Of a DNA stretch of 64,000 nt, positions 13,837-26,679 are shown piece by piece. This DNA comes from Burhinus oedicnemus. Its lineage: Eukaryota > Chordata > Aves > Charadriiformes > Burhinidae. The notes under the pieces are model-generated. The model searched no databases, was not told where the DNA came from, and worked only from the letters and a program-made list of their open reading frames with translations. How positions within the stretch are numbered: the stretch's first letter is position 1; each line of letters starts with the position of its first letter. The stretch lies in contig VFFE01007917.1 in assembly GCA_008921705.1 (NCBI GenBank), forward strand, positions 394,946 through 458,945, read 5' to 3'. A program made the position numbers and the translations under genes.

Positions 13837-13934
13837 CCCTTGCAAAAGCACCGACAGTCTCCTGACAGAGGATATGTCAGATATGAAACTAATACTACAC
13901 TCGGTCTGAGCCAAAAGGCCGAAGGAAGAGCAAT
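13837..13934 (-). pseudogene. U2 spliceosomal snRNA pseudogene, truncated
   Basis: Read on the minus strand from 13934, the sequence matches the first 85-100 nt of vertebrate U2 snRNA, the RNA that pairs with the intron branch point. The stem-loop I core CGGCCTTTTGGCT is intact (complement at 13909-13922). It is followed by GTGTAGTAT, which contains the branch-point recognition GTAGTA (complement at 13893-13898). Then comes AGTTTCATATCTGA, matching the U2 AGTTTAATATCTGA block, and a TCCTCTGTC segment like the following stem. About 10 nt between GTAGTAT and AGTTT are missing, which destroys stem IIa. There is a 2-nt insertion in stem I. Similarity fades near the expected Sm site, and the 3' half (stems III and IV) is absent. 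It is therefore a non-functional copy, probably made by reverse transcription. The 3' boundary is approximate; 13850-13934 is firm. Confidence 0.82.
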
Positions 13935-14564
13935 CCCAAAGGGGAAAACACCATCCCGAACCTTTGCCTATCCCCTTCCCTCGCTAAGCTGATTTTGACT
14001 CAGATTCTCTTTAAGCACTAGTGCTGCGAGGACTGGCTTTGTCCCTGTTGTGCTGTCATTTTAGCTTCCTGCAAAGCCTCCGTCTCCGCTGCGGCACGGC
14101 GGGACCCCCACTCGCACAGCTTCTCAGTTAGAGTGATGCCAAGGAGGTGACGACAAACGCGTTTCTGAGAAGGAAAACCTACTCGTGCAAAGGCTGGAAG
14201 TGTGGGGGAGCATTCCCTCCCCATTCGAGGGTTTTTCCCCTGTAATGTTCTTGCTCATACTCAATATCCAAACTATTGGGGACTCTGTCAAAGCGGGTGT
14301 CTTCTATATTGCTGTTTCACAAGACTAATAATAGAAGTTATTAGACTATAGAGAGGCTCAAATGATCACTAAGAAGAGTGCAGTACAAGTGGAGAAGCGG
14401 TATTAAAAAAAAGCAGGCAGCAGTCCAGCAGCAAGAGAAGCTATTGCACTTAACGAAAAATAATTAGCTGTAAAAATACAAGATGCAAAACGAGTGCTTA
14501 GGCAGCAGCCCTGCAGAAGGCGACCTGGGAATTGTAACATGAGGCAGGAATGGCCTGGTTTTGC

Positions 14565-14581
14565 AAAAAAAAAAAAAAAAA
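14565..14581 (+). repeat. A17 homopolymer
   Basis: Seventeen consecutive A bases with no recognisable retroelement body immediately upstream, so this is a simple A-tract rather than a proven retrocopy tail. Confidence 0.95.
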
Positions 14582-17564
14582 GAAGCCAATATCCCAATCA
14601 GAGCTATTGCCAGGGGTGAGACCAGTAAGGACCTTACAGTGGCCAGGGTGGGAAGGAGCAGGAGGAGCTGAAACAGAGGGGAACAGTGCTTGCCCCATGG
14701 GGACGTGCAGAGGGAATGAGAATTACTCAGTTTAGAGAGAGGAAAAGCCTCGGGGAAGAGATGGTAAAAGTCCCCAGATCCATAAAATGTTGCATCGGAA
14801 AGGAATGGTCTTCATTTTCCCTACTGCTGGGAAGGAGGTAGGGCTTGAACTGCAGCAGAGGAGATATATTTTAAGACATTTAAGAGGAAAAAAAAAAAAG
14901 CCATCTCACTGACTTTCAAAGGCTGATTGAACTCTATCCTTCCTGAGACGGCAGCGTAATGCGCAGGGGAGAGCTGGAACCAGTAAGCCTTGCCATTTTG
15001 GGTTAGCTCTGCCTCCCCCTGCTTCGGGCTAGCCGGCGGAAGGCAGGCAGGGTTCATAGCAGCAGCAAACCCAAGCCCTGGGCCCCAGTTCAGTGAGATA
15101 ATTAAGCGAGTGTTTAGACATCTAAGCAGTCCTGCTGGCTACTGCCCCAACGTTTCGGGAAATGAAGTCATCGTTTTGCTTCCCACCAGCTTCCCCCATA
15201 ACCGTGAGACCTGGGAGATGGGACACAGAGGTGAAACTCTCCCATTGCCAGCCCCGTGAGCCCACGGAGGTGGCTTTTTGGGTGAAGCTCGGCTTTTGCT
15301 GCCTGCAGACAGAGCCTGGAGTTAATGAAATACTACCAAGTGCCATTTGTGTTTTAGAAGGCATGATGATGTTAATTAGTGTTCAAATTAAGCAGTAAGA
15401 TAGAAGTGGGCATATAATGGACCGCTAATAAACGCCTTGAGTATGTTGAGAGACGCGGGTCTGAGGGACGAGTGATTTTAATCACCAGGAGTATATTAAT
15501 GATGGCCCATAGACTCTCTTATTGCTGTTCCAACACGCTGGAATGCTGCGTTTTCCCATTAAAACACCCATTAGCCTTGAGCCCACTAAAAATCTATCAG
15601 TGAAGCCATGTTCTGCTCGTTTCTGCTCTACGTATGATCTAATTAATGCCATTGCAGGGGCTCGAGCCCGGCTCCAAACACCAGCCCCGGCTCAGGAAAC
15701 CTGCCCAGTCCGGGTAGAGCCAAGTGGAGGTTTCGGGGAGGCAGTCGGGGCCCTTCGGGTACCCACCACATCAGTGCCAACACCGGCATCACAACTTACA
15801 GCCAAAAAAAGCCTGCACATCCCTGCGCACACGGGGAGCATGCGGAGTGCCCGGTGCTGAGCCGGGCATGATTGATTACACGACGGCATCGGTTAGAATA
15901 ATTGTATTTTTCATTTCCACGCAGATGAATTACTTCTCCAAAAATCCATTTGTATTTAACGCCATTTGTCTGCAGTACGGTGCTAATCAACTGCAAAGAC
16001 ATCTTTGTGCCGAGATTGATTGACTCCATGTAAATAGGTGGAACCTTTAATTAAAACACAAGCGCAGACGCAGCGTCTCGGCACGCTGACAACACGCGGC
16101 ACAGACCACTTAAGGGGCTGATTCTATTTTAATCTACCCTGGCATAAATCAGGAGAAAGACCCGGTTCAGCAAAGCACTTAGCACATGTTTAAGTCCATC
16201 ATATTCAGCAAAATATTCAAGCATGAGCCGAATCGCAGCAAAGGCAAAGGGTATCACAGAAAAATGACGGTGCCTGTTGAAAGGACGTCGCTTGCGTGTC
16301 ACAAGGCGACTCGTTTTACAGGTTTCTCCCCCAACAGAAAATACAATGGGTTTGTGGCTTTGGAGGAAAACTGGCAGGGTTCATGAAACCCTGTTGGGTG
16401 ATGGTTAACCCACCAAAAAGCATTGCAATAAAAGCCCCAAGGAGGCTAAGCAACAAGAAGAAATTAGCTGGCTGGCTAAATGGCAGAGCCAGTTTCCACA
16501 CAATGGGGTTTTCAGGGCACCCCGGCTTTGCACCACGAGCTGGGTGCTCACCTGCACCCACCTTGGCCACTTTTGGGGGTCAGCACCCTCTAATGCCTTG
16601 CCTGCAAGCGTTTGGCTGGGTCAGCTGCCTGCACAGGCTCACGATGGGGCTAGAAAGGGGTTTGCTCTGCAGCATCCGATTTCTAGGACTTTTCCAGGAG
16701 TCGCTGCCCTCTGATGAGCCGGGTAAGCAAAGGTGATGGAAACCTTCACACTTTGACTGTGGCACAGGAGCAAAAGGGACCGTAATCAGCACAGCCACCG
16801 CTTCTATGGCAGAGAAAGCGCACGGGTGCCAAAATCCATATGGACTGGGGCGTGCTGCCAGCTCCTTCCCGTGACGGGAATAATGCCCGGCTCAGCAGGG
16901 ACTCTGATAAAGCCAATCACACATCTTAGCCTTTGCACCCCACGCATGGGGAGTTTGTGCCGCTGGGGTAAGATGAAAAAAGGGATTAAAACCAGCATAA
17001 AAATATATTATTATTTTTATTTCCCTTCAGGTTAGCAAAATAAGTAATTAAAAACATTAAACTTGGGATAATAATTCCAGGCTCGGAAGAGAGAACTCCA
17101 GGACTGGCATGTGAACAGCAAGAGGATTTTCTTATTCATTTCTGCTTCTACACCAGAACAAACCCAGCCTGGCATTTGCCAAGTTAACTGATGGCAGAAA
17201 ACAGGTCTGAAAAATTGGCTTCCATGCCTTCCTCCAAGCTTCGCATCAGGTTGTGCCCAACGTGCTGGAGGTCGGTGCTCCCGGGAGCAGCCACCCCTTC
17301 CCACGCCATCGAAGGAGGGGACAGTCCCCTCGACAACGCAGCAGAGCACCCTGCCAGGCTTGGCCATGGATAACGGAGATTCCGCAATCCGTCAAGCAAT
17401 TGCAATGCCAAGCGTGATGGAGAGAGGATCTAACGTGACACACGAGAGGAGAAACAGCCAAGGAACAACTTCTGCTGGGCTGACCCAAGCTGCTGGTGTC
17501 GAGACAAGAACTAAAATGGCTATCGACAACAGAAATCAGAAGAGCTATGGAATTTCTTTCCAAA

Positions 17565-17593
17565 ATTATTATTATTATTATTATTATTATTAT
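17565..17593 (+). repeat. (ATT)9 microsatellite
   Basis: Nine uninterrupted ATT units plus AT. Perfect trinucleotide arrays of this length are often polymorphic between individuals. Confidence 0.97.
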
Positions 17594-19478
17594 CGCTTTG
17601 TGGTTATTTTGCTTGAGAATTATTAATTTTGTTTCTGTATTATTGCATGACACAAACAGTTGGTACGATACATCAAGGCAGGTCACCAGACAATAATGTG
17701 TCAGAACATTTTATCTCCATGTCACGTTATACTGATTTCCTTTTGATTATTGTATTTTTAAAATCCATTAGTGATGGCTGCAACTTAATACCAATTAAAT
17801 ATACTGTCGTGTTTTCTAGAGTGAAGTGCTTCTCCTTTGCTTCGTAGTGAAGCAGTTTGACACTTTGAATAAAATAAGCATCAATTATAACAATTAATGG
17901 AGCAAACCTGGAAAGATGATACTGGGCTGACAAAAGCATGTTGTCCTGGCCTAACCGGATGGAAGTAGTCTCAGAGAAGATACCCTCACCCTGGGTTGTC
18001 ACTATAGCTGTTCCAGGAATCCTGACAGTGCTATGGGGAGCAGGAGAAGAGGGCTCCGGTTTACTTTAAAACCACCTTTTCTGGACAGTTTAAAGATACC
18101 GACTGCCACATGGAAGTGGCCAAAGGGAAACACTCTTCTGCAAAGGGAGGTGTGAAGGGTTCCCGCTGGCAGGAGGTGGGAGGGATGAGAAGGATTGGGG
18201 TGGATTACATTGAAAAACACCAGCTCCTGTGTTGCTAGCTTTCACAAAATATTCAGATATTTTTTTTCCAGGATCTCACCAGCTCTATTAGCTACAAGTA
18301 ATTTATGTAACGGGGAACTTAATTCATAAATATCTTTAGCTGCTTTTTCAATGATCCCTTAATGCCGTATAGCTGACATTAACCGGTGCAGCTCTGCCCT
18401 GGATTCCCAGCAGGCAGTTTTAGGAACAGGGGGAAGAAGAGACAAGTAAAAGCACGAATAATTGGAAACTCTTTCTCCTCCTTCCCTGACATAGGGAAAA
18501 ATATCTCGTAAGCTCCAGACACAGCTTTCCTTCTACTATTGCATTATTTTTGTCCAAGCCCCAGCTGCACCTGGACACTATGACCCAAGACCACAGAACT
18601 ACACGCGTACAGTGACTAAAAGGCCGGGATTGCCGCAAGGAGAGGGGTCAGCTCCTACGAACAAGACCAACACCAGCGAGTGCTGCAGCAGAGCTCACTT
18701 TAGCAGCACTTTGCTGCTCCTCGGTGCAGATTGCGCTGTGGAGAACCTGCTCATGAGTACACCTGGAGAACATTAGCAGTAACTTTTAAGGAATTGTATG
18801 TTTTCTAATTGGAACTCTCCACTGAGCCTATTGCTACTGACCTTGAGGACCAGGTTCTCATGCCATTCCCAAGTTAACTAGCACGTGCATCACTGCCCAG
18901 GTACTCGCACGGCGTCCTTGCCGTCACTTCTGAAAAGCCTTGATCTTCTGCAGCTTCTGCTGAGCTATAAACTGGCTGCAGACCTGACCTTGACTGAGAC
19001 TAATATGAGCGTAGCAAAGTAACACCATCATACAGCCAGGCTTACTGCCTGCAGGATCCTCTTCTTCACCTGTTATGAACGAAGAGCGATTTGTTGGGTA
19101 CGACCTGGAAATTGAAGTACAAGTGACAACGCTCAGCGAGGGCTGTGGCCTTCCTTTCGGGTGAGCGACGCACAGCTACAGCAAATCCAGCTCACGGGAA
19201 GAGTCTTGTTCCTTACGAGATTTGACAAGCACAGTTTACCCACTGACATTAGAACAGACCGATTTTCCCCATGAAAACAGAAAGCCTCATGTGCAGATCA
19301 AATGCAGCATCAAAGCCCATCCTCTGTCTTTTGGTGAGTGTCCCTTGCCCACGGTGGCTTGGTGGAGCACCAAACACAGGCACAGTGTTCCCAGCAGGCT
19401 GGTGCCTCGGGGCAAGAGCAGAGACTGTGACTTGAAGGGAAGAAGGGAAGATAACAATCCTGTCTCAGCCCCACTGAT

Positions 19479-19513
19479 TTAAATCTTATTTATTTAAGTC
19501 TTATTTATTTAAA
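19479..19513 (+). repeat. 15-bp AT-rich tandem repeat, 2.3 copies
   Basis: Two adjacent units, TTAAATCTTATTTAT and TTAAGTCTTATTTAT, differ at one base and are followed by a partial third unit. Each carries TTATTTATTTA, which resembles an AU-rich element if transcribed. No transcript is supported here. Confidence 0.85.
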
Positions 19514-20467
19514 GCTTCTGGTGCAAGAGCTGGAGATCCAGAGCGAAGCATCCCAGGACAGACTACTGCTCCCCTAGCAAGCAGATGGCAAGAAATTTTC
19601 CGTTGCTGCAAAGGTGACATTGCACAGGTATATGCACAGAAGCAGTTGATGAGCTTGTTCCTCGCATCCTTAATTGGCACTATCTTCTTTACGATAACAG
19701 ACCACCTGAACGTTAAAGTTTAGGGCCGTCCTTCTACAAAAGGACTATAGTAGCAACAAATACCAAGCCCAGCTTAAATGCAGACTGCAGCCCAAAGGTG
19801 TCTTTTGTGAATTTGTTTCAAGAAAATCTTGGGTAAAATCAGTTCAAACTGACTTTGGTCTCGGCTAATTTTATGGGGTCACTTGCTTCAAAAGGTTGTG
19901 TGCAATTTTACAAATCACCAGTCTCTGTCACAGCCTTGTGACTCCAACCTTCCTTCTTATTAAAAGCAGAAAATTTCCATCTACGCATTATTAAAAGCAT
20001 CCTGCATTTAAAGCATCATGAAGCTGTTGGTACGTGCACTACACCTGGGCTCAGGTCCATCCCCGGTCAGGAATGGTCCCCAAGGGGCAGGGACAAGAGC
20101 CTTGAACTTGCATGCTCCCTGGTTGTGGGATCACGCTCAGATGTAGAACCAAACCTTTTTGCTGTTAATATCGTTACTTCAGGCAGAGCTACGAACGCAG
20201 GAAGAAGTGAAAAACCCACAGGCTCTGTTACAGGTGAAGTTGATGGGCGAGCGCAGTGGTCTGCCGGCCTGAGAACAAAACCCCCTCTCTTGCGACAAGA
20301 TTTCTGACAACCAGGTCTGAAAATTCTGAGAGTCTCTTTAAAAATTAAATTGCTTATTTCTAAATTAAATTGTGATTTATGATGAAGCTGAACTTAAAAA
20401 GCCTTTCATGGAAAAGTAAATTAAGATTGAAAGTAAGGAAAAACCTTGTTTCAGGTCAAATGAAACA

Positions 20468-20604
20468 GAAGTGTTCACGGCCAGGTTGGCTGGGGCTTTG
20501 AGCAACCTGGTCTAGTAGGAGGTGTCCTTGCCCATGGCAGGGGGGTTGGAACTAGATGATCTTTATGGTCCCTTCCAACTCTATCCATTCTATGATTCTA
20601 TGAT
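20468..20604 (+). mobile_element. CR1 LINE 3' tail fragment
   Basis: This is a short plus-oriented CR1 3' end. It starts in the end of ORF2 (GAAGTGTTCACGGCCAGG, encoding the VFKARLDG-type block) and runs through TGGGGCTTTGAGCAACCTGG and the 3' untranslated segment. It ends with two copies of the terminal ATTCTATG repeat at about 20587-20604. At about 137 bp it is extremely 5'-truncated, which is usual for CR1. It contains no intact coding sequence. The opposite orientation to most other copies in the window shows an independent insertion. Confidence 0.93.
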
Positions 20605-23600
20605 TTGATACAAGACTAATTGTTTTGTTCTTCTCATTTTAGCTGAAAAAAAATCTGGTTTGATTTCACCAAGCTAATCCTCTTTTCTCCTACATTTATC
20701 AAGGACCTCTAGAACTTAAAGCCCCCGTTATTTGTTCAGCTTTCCCGCGCGGAGACCAGAAACATCATGGACCCACCCAGCAGGATGGGTGCGCTGGTGC
20801 CAGGGTCCATACCCTCCCCACGTGCCCGGCTCCCACCGCAGCGCGGGGGAAAGGCAGCACTCTGTCTAATTACAGCTCAAATGCTGCCCTGATCTACTTC
20901 AAAGCCTTTAACCCCAAGCGTTTCCATTCTCACTGCGATTTGTAGTTCAGCTGAGGCTGGAAAAGCTCGTGCACACACGTGGAGGCTCCACCGCAAGGCT
21001 GCGGGTACCTCTCCAAAACCCACCGCTCTGAGGAACCTGAACTTGGTGGGGTCCCCTGGCTTGGGGTGAGAGAAGGTCTGGATGGGGAGTAAGATCCTCC
21101 CAATTACCAGGTAATTACCTCGGAGGGCAGGGAGCTAAACAGAAAGGATAAACAATCAAGGGAAACATCACAGTGGTTAAAAAAGCAAGTTCATTATTTT
21201 CCCCTCAGATTTGACAGCGGCCCGACGTACAGCGCAGCAGCCGGAGGGGCTCTCTCTTGCCCCGCGTCTCGACTCCCTTCCACATCCAGCTTCACTTGCA
21301 CTCTCACCCGCCAGCTTTATTGTTTTTCACTCCCAGCTGGGAGGTGTTCAGGTCTACCCGAGAGGTGGCCGCACTTCATTTGCCAGCAAATTGCGTATGG
21401 AGCCCACGTACACTAATATGCTTTGGTGAGCCTTCGGAGGGAAGGGCATAAAACACCGTTATGTGTATCCTTCCTCAGAGTATCCACCATCGGCTGGAGG
21501 CTTCCAGCTAAGAGGCTTCAGCAGGAGAGGACGGGACCGACCAGCACCAGCCTGGAACCCGTAGGAAGAGCCGTAGGAAGGGGTTGGAGAGCTGCGTGTG
21601 CCAGCAGCCCGGCACCCCGCCGCTGCAGGGCACGACCGCCCACGCTGCATCATTTCTGCTTAAATAGTTAGCAAAAGCCGTCAGCGGCAGAGATTTCCCA
21701 GCTGCCAGGTCTGATGCAGAGCAGCCGGAGGCACCAGTGCCACCTCCCGGCATGGCTGCATCTCCGGGGGGGCCCCACAGGACCACGTAGATGGGGCCGT
21801 TACCTCCAAATACAGCGAGGACATCCGCAGGCACCGGCACCGTTCCTGCCACGGCATTATCTCCACCTGCCCTGTCATCCCTCCTGGCAAACAGAGGTCG
21901 ATAGATCCACTGTCTGGGAAATGAGCCTCCTGAATGAGTGGGAGTAGTTACCATGGAAATAAAGAAGGGTTTCTCAGCCCAGCTCCACCAAAATATTGAT
22001 TTGTCTCCCAGTGTTTCACAGGCCACTTATTAATAACAGCAACAACAGCAGCAAAGCCGGAGAGATGCTGGGGCAAGACTAACAAGTTGGGTTTGGAAAG
22101 AACCGCCGGGAATCATCGCGTCTCTGCTGGAGAAGTCACTGAGGTGCGGGATGAGCCTGGGAATCACCTGAGGATTTTAGCTCATGTCTTGCACACAGAC
22201 ATGAAGGTACGTAGACCTGCTTCGCTGTTCAAAGCCTCAAGTGGATTTGGTCAGTGAAATCCCAGATTACACCCCAGAGCAGGCTGCAGTTTGTCCCTTT
22301 CTTTGAGGGTCCAGAGCACATCAAGGTAAACGGAATTGGTACACATGTCTAGTGCCTGGGACAGTGCTCTGCTTTTGATCCTAAATATGCATCCGTCTCT
22401 GGCCACCAGCACCTTCCCATCTGGGGCAGAGTGCGAAGAAATGCTCGCAGCTGAGTCCTGGCTGGTTTCTAGCCCAGCAAGGACCATACCAGCTCTTTAA
22501 AATCCATCTCCTGAGCTAGACAGGGATACAAAAGTTGTTGTTTATACACAACCCATTTCTGAAATTAATGGGGAACAAGGGAAAATATCCATGACAATGA
22601 AGATAGTTGAGGCTGATTGTTCCTGAAAGCCACCTGTAAGAGCATCCTGGACTCACGGAGACCGCCCCAAGCTCTTTGCCCAGCATGAGCTCCAACCCTT
22701 CACAAACCGAGCACCCCGCCTCAGCCTGCACCCTGCTCCACGGCTGCCCCGCGCAGCTCAGGGCGAGTGCCACGTTAAAACACCACCGAAAGCCTTTAGG
22801 CTTTGCGGAGGGCGCGCAGCATCAGGAGCACGCGACTAGTGACAAACAGCTTTTGATAGATGCTCAGACTGAGGAAGTCTGCGTGGCACCTGTGCAGCAT
22901 CGATAATCCAGGTAGGACCAGCGCGAGGGATGCAGGTGTTGTAGAGACCACGTGTCGCACAGAAATTCATTTCACTTTTAAGAACTAGCAAGTGTTGTAG
23001 TCTGTGTTTTCCCCAATTAGATTTAAGTGCCATGGGTTGGAAACGTGGACCCCGATTCCCTCCAGGGCACTCAGGCCCCTAAATATCCTCATAAATCTCG
23101 GCTCTAGTCAGTGATACCGGATCGGAAACGGATTGAATCTGAGTGCTTTTGCTCACATTGTTGGACCATTTGGGATATTGGGCAAAGCCTTTCCTGAGGA
23201 AGTAAACATCGAAGGAAGGTGCTGATCTGGTCCTTATTTCCTACCCCCTGCCTGCTGCTCTCACGTCAGGCCGGGAGGGAAGGGGCAGCAGCCTGGAGCA
23301 GCCCTGGCAGCGGGGATGAGTAAATCCCAGCCACATACACATGACACATTACGACTGCAGGGATTTATTTATTTGAGAGAACCACTCTCACCTACGTTGG
23401 TCACCTGGAATTAGTAAAATAGAATCCTGAATAAAAGATAATGAATGCAGGCTTTCTGTGAAAAGGTCATACAGGGAAAAATGCAATAAAGAGAGATTCT
23501 TTGCGCTAGTGTGTCCTGCTCAGATGGGAAGAGCAGCTTAGCTGTCCCGTACCAGCAGTCCTTGGGGGTGATTCTTGCCTACACCAGGTTACACACGCTG

Positions 23601-24059
23601 TTCCTCATTCGCTTTGGGGCACACCGCAGCAATTTGGGCAGTCAGCCTACCATTAACATGCATATCTTGGAGCGTCGTGTCTCATCAAAACCGTCTAGGA
23701 CATATTTTAGCACATCAGAGCTTAGAATTGAAGATGCTTACACAGAAATACACAGATGGGTACCGGCGCTAGATGGAAACACTTCAAAATATATGCGGTG
23801 CTTGCAGCAAACTTTGCCTTGCTGATCCTTTTCTCCTTGGAAGAGCTTGCAAAAGTCCTTGGGGGAATCCATGTTATAATTGTGCTCATGGAAGGGGAAG
23901 AGGACGCAATGAAAGCTGCAAAGTCATATTTTCTGTAAGAAATAGGCTGTTTGTTTTTTGCAAAACTTTGTCCCAGAAACACAAGCGCAGCCTGTCACAG
24001 GTGGAGCTGCGGCATGCTCCGGACCTGCTCCGTGTTATTCCTTGGCTCTCTGCATAAAG

Positions 24060-24610
24060 CCAGCCTGCTCAGCCGCGTTTTAAAACACCGTTATCCCCAG
24101 AATCGCTGCACGTAAATCACTCGCCGAGGGCCGGATCTGCCCCGCTCGCATGGCAGCCGGCCGAAAGGGGCGTTCGGCCGAAAGAAAAGAGGTGCAAAGA
24201 AAAACAGGTGGGAGAGGGAGCCCCCCCCCCGCCTCAACAACAACCCAGCATCGTCTACAAACGCTCGGGGCGGGGGGGAAGCGAGCGGCTGAGCTTTGAG
24301 TAGAGGTAAATGAATCCTTCAGGGAATGGGGCCAGCAACGGCGAGCTCCAAGGGGCTGGAAAGCAGCCCGAGAGGGTGGCAGATCCCGCGCTCGCTCCAA
24401 GCGTACACGTGCTCTTACGGACCCCGGAGAAAGTTTAATTTGCTGCAACTGTTTCAACAAACCCAAAGCCCCGGTAATGCTGTTACAGACGGAAATCGCT
24501 TAGCGTGGAACGGCGCGGAGCAGAAAACGCTGCGGGCGCAGAGGAGCCCCTCGGCCTTCGTCAGGCGCCCGGGCCAGCCTGAGCACCTGCGCTTTGTAAG
24601 GAGAAGCAAA
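24060..24610. promoter_or_regulatory. CpG-rich patch (candidate CpG island)
   Basis: I count roughly 45-48 CpG dinucleotides across about 540 bp, concentrated at 24061-24180, 24241-24300, 24361-24420 and 24481-24600. The flanks are CpG-poor. It includes a perfect 8-bp GC-rich inverted repeat (24158-24165 and 24173-24180). Such islands often mark promoters or distal regulatory elements. I see no TATA box or recognisable first coding exon next to it, so promoter function and direction are undetermined. Confidence 0.42.
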
Positions 24611-26657
24611 GAAAGCCTCCAAAAAACACCAAACCACCCCGGAGCACTTACAAAATGAGTTTTGCCACAGCAATCTCTTAATTTAGGGGAGATGGATGTT
24701 GAAGAAGTGAGGGGAGATGCAAAAACCCCACGTCACGTCCTGGAGTGCGTTTAAAGGAAAGGGGTTAGTGAAGAGCTGACACTGAACGTATTTTTAGTCT
24801 GAAGGACGAGGTTTGCACAAGCACAAAGACGTACTTTTTGGCACAGCCATCCCCTCTGACACCAGGGTCTGGGCACCCTGCCCAAAGTCTGCTTTCTCTC
24901 CACCACCATCACCTGTGGTACGATCAAAAGCATCCACACCATCCATGGGGAAAGAGGTTTCGGCTGGCGGGACCTCAAGAGCTGCTCTCTTCCCCTCTCC
25001 TCCTCCAGACACGGGGAGGTTTTACCCAGCCAAACCCGGGTTCTCCTACGGCTGGTTTCCATCTGGTTCCTGCCTGACCCATGGAGCTGCCCAATTTGTA
25101 TCTGCTCAGATAACAACTCTTCTCCCTCCAGCACCAGGCCCTGCCTGGACACAGGGTTAATTCTCACCAGGTTGCTCTCCTGCCAGTTCTGGACACGGCT
25201 GCAGTCATCTGGAATGATTTTAATCATAGTTTCTGCCTTACTCCGATGAGGGGAAGATGCTTGTGCAGGGGCAAAAGGTGTGAGGACGACACAGGGATCA
25301 GATGCTGGGGGATGTGCTGGAAAGGGTGAGGGTGATCCTTAAAAATAAAGGATCCTCAGAATCCAACAAGAATCAACGTTACAAAGTTTAGCACTATCTG
25401 CAATTTCAAGGCCAGATCCTGATCATGAATATATAGAGGATCCTAATGTTGGCAGGGTGATGGAGAGGGCTTTGCCAAAGCTGTGAGGATGATATGTCCC
25501 TGGCTGGAGCTTAGACCAATTCTAGCTCCAAGAGCAAGGGCAGGAGATTCCTGCAGGGACCAAAACTCGCTGGAGGGAAATTAATGCAAATCCTTGGGCA
25601 GGCAAACAGGACTGGGCTTCTGCTGCTGGGGGAAGCTTGGGCTGCAAGCAGCTCCGTGCTCCGGGCAGCTGGCAGGCAGCGATCAGGCTGGCCAGGAATT
25701 GCAGGGAGAACCGAAGGCTGTGGTCTGAGCTGGAGGAAGGCACACACAGGGTATGTTCTTACCTCGGGAAAGGGTAAGAACTGACAGCATGGGAAGGGCA
25801 GAGACTTTTGAGGAGGCGATAGTAGTAGAGAGGGGCAGTTGACCCCAGAAACCTGCTAACTTTATGTTGGTTTAACATCCAGCTCGCAGCGACCGGTGAG
25901 AAAGGCAGGGAGGTCCCAGCTTGCTGACAATGACGAGAGCGATTTACTGCCCCCCATCAGCAGCCGAGCAAAGCCCCTAACGCCACAGCACCAAGGCTCA
26001 GCTACGGCCCAGCTATGTTTCTGCTCTGACTATGGCAAGACACAACTGCAAGTTGGCTGGACGGGCGGCAATTCCCCCATTCGCGTAGGGACTGGTGGGG
26101 TGTTAAACACCCCAGGCGATGCAGACGTGCTCTGGCTCCCAGGGGCTGAGCTATCGCACCCTGCCCTGCCGAACTGCTCTTGCTCTTCTTCTCCATCTCT
26201 AGGAGACCTCAGTTAGCAGAGACCTGCTATTCGAGCCGATTAATCCACGCTGGCTCAGTACACCAGATCTCCAGCAGAAACACTGGGAAATGCATTGGGA
26301 TCCTTTGTCATGGCATGGGGCTCAGCCTGGGGCTGCTATGGCCACTCACCCCTCCTTGCTCCCAGCCCTGGCATCAGTGCAAACGCCTAGGGCTAGTGAG
26401 CAGAAAGAATAGAAAAAAAAGGGGATTTCTTACACCAGCCTCGCTGCCAAGATCCTGGTGTATCACAGCTCCGGCTAAAAGGGTTCATCAGACTGGGACT
26501 TCTTGAAGGGGGTGGGGGAACTTCAGCAGCCCCTGCACCATCCCCATCATCCATCCCTCTCCCTGCATCACATCCTCACCCGGGCTGATTCAGCTGTACA
26601 CAGGCCACATGCTGAATCACACTGGGAACTGCTGTGAGCTAAAAATAACCCCATGAG

Positions 26658-26679
26658 GTTTGTTTTGTTTTGTTTTGTT
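26658..26679 (+). repeat. (GTTTT)n microsatellite
   Basis: Three perfect five-base GTTTT units with partial units on both sides. It is a simple pentanucleotide repeat. Confidence 0.93.

Larger units (their letters stand above)
13935..20467. other. Unique non-coding stretch with several simple repeats
   Basis: No gene is recognised. It holds A17 (14565-14581), A12 (14888-14899), an (ATT)9 microsatellite (17565-17593) and a short 15-bp tandem repeat (19479-19513). The segment at about 15.35-16.06 kb is AT-rich with many homeodomain-type TAAT cores and may be a conserved non-coding element, but this cannot be tested without alignment. Confidence 0.55.

Noticed and set aside
22081..22120. Possible extra CR1 3' end resembling the GGGTTTGGAAAGAACC motif
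   Set aside because: Only about 16 bases resemble CR1, and neither the following CATCTAG block nor the terminal repeat is present.
23756..23938. 60-codon plus-strand frame with a hydrophobic, membrane-like segment
   Set aside because: It is short, overlaps an 86-codon minus-strand frame, and has no supporting signals.
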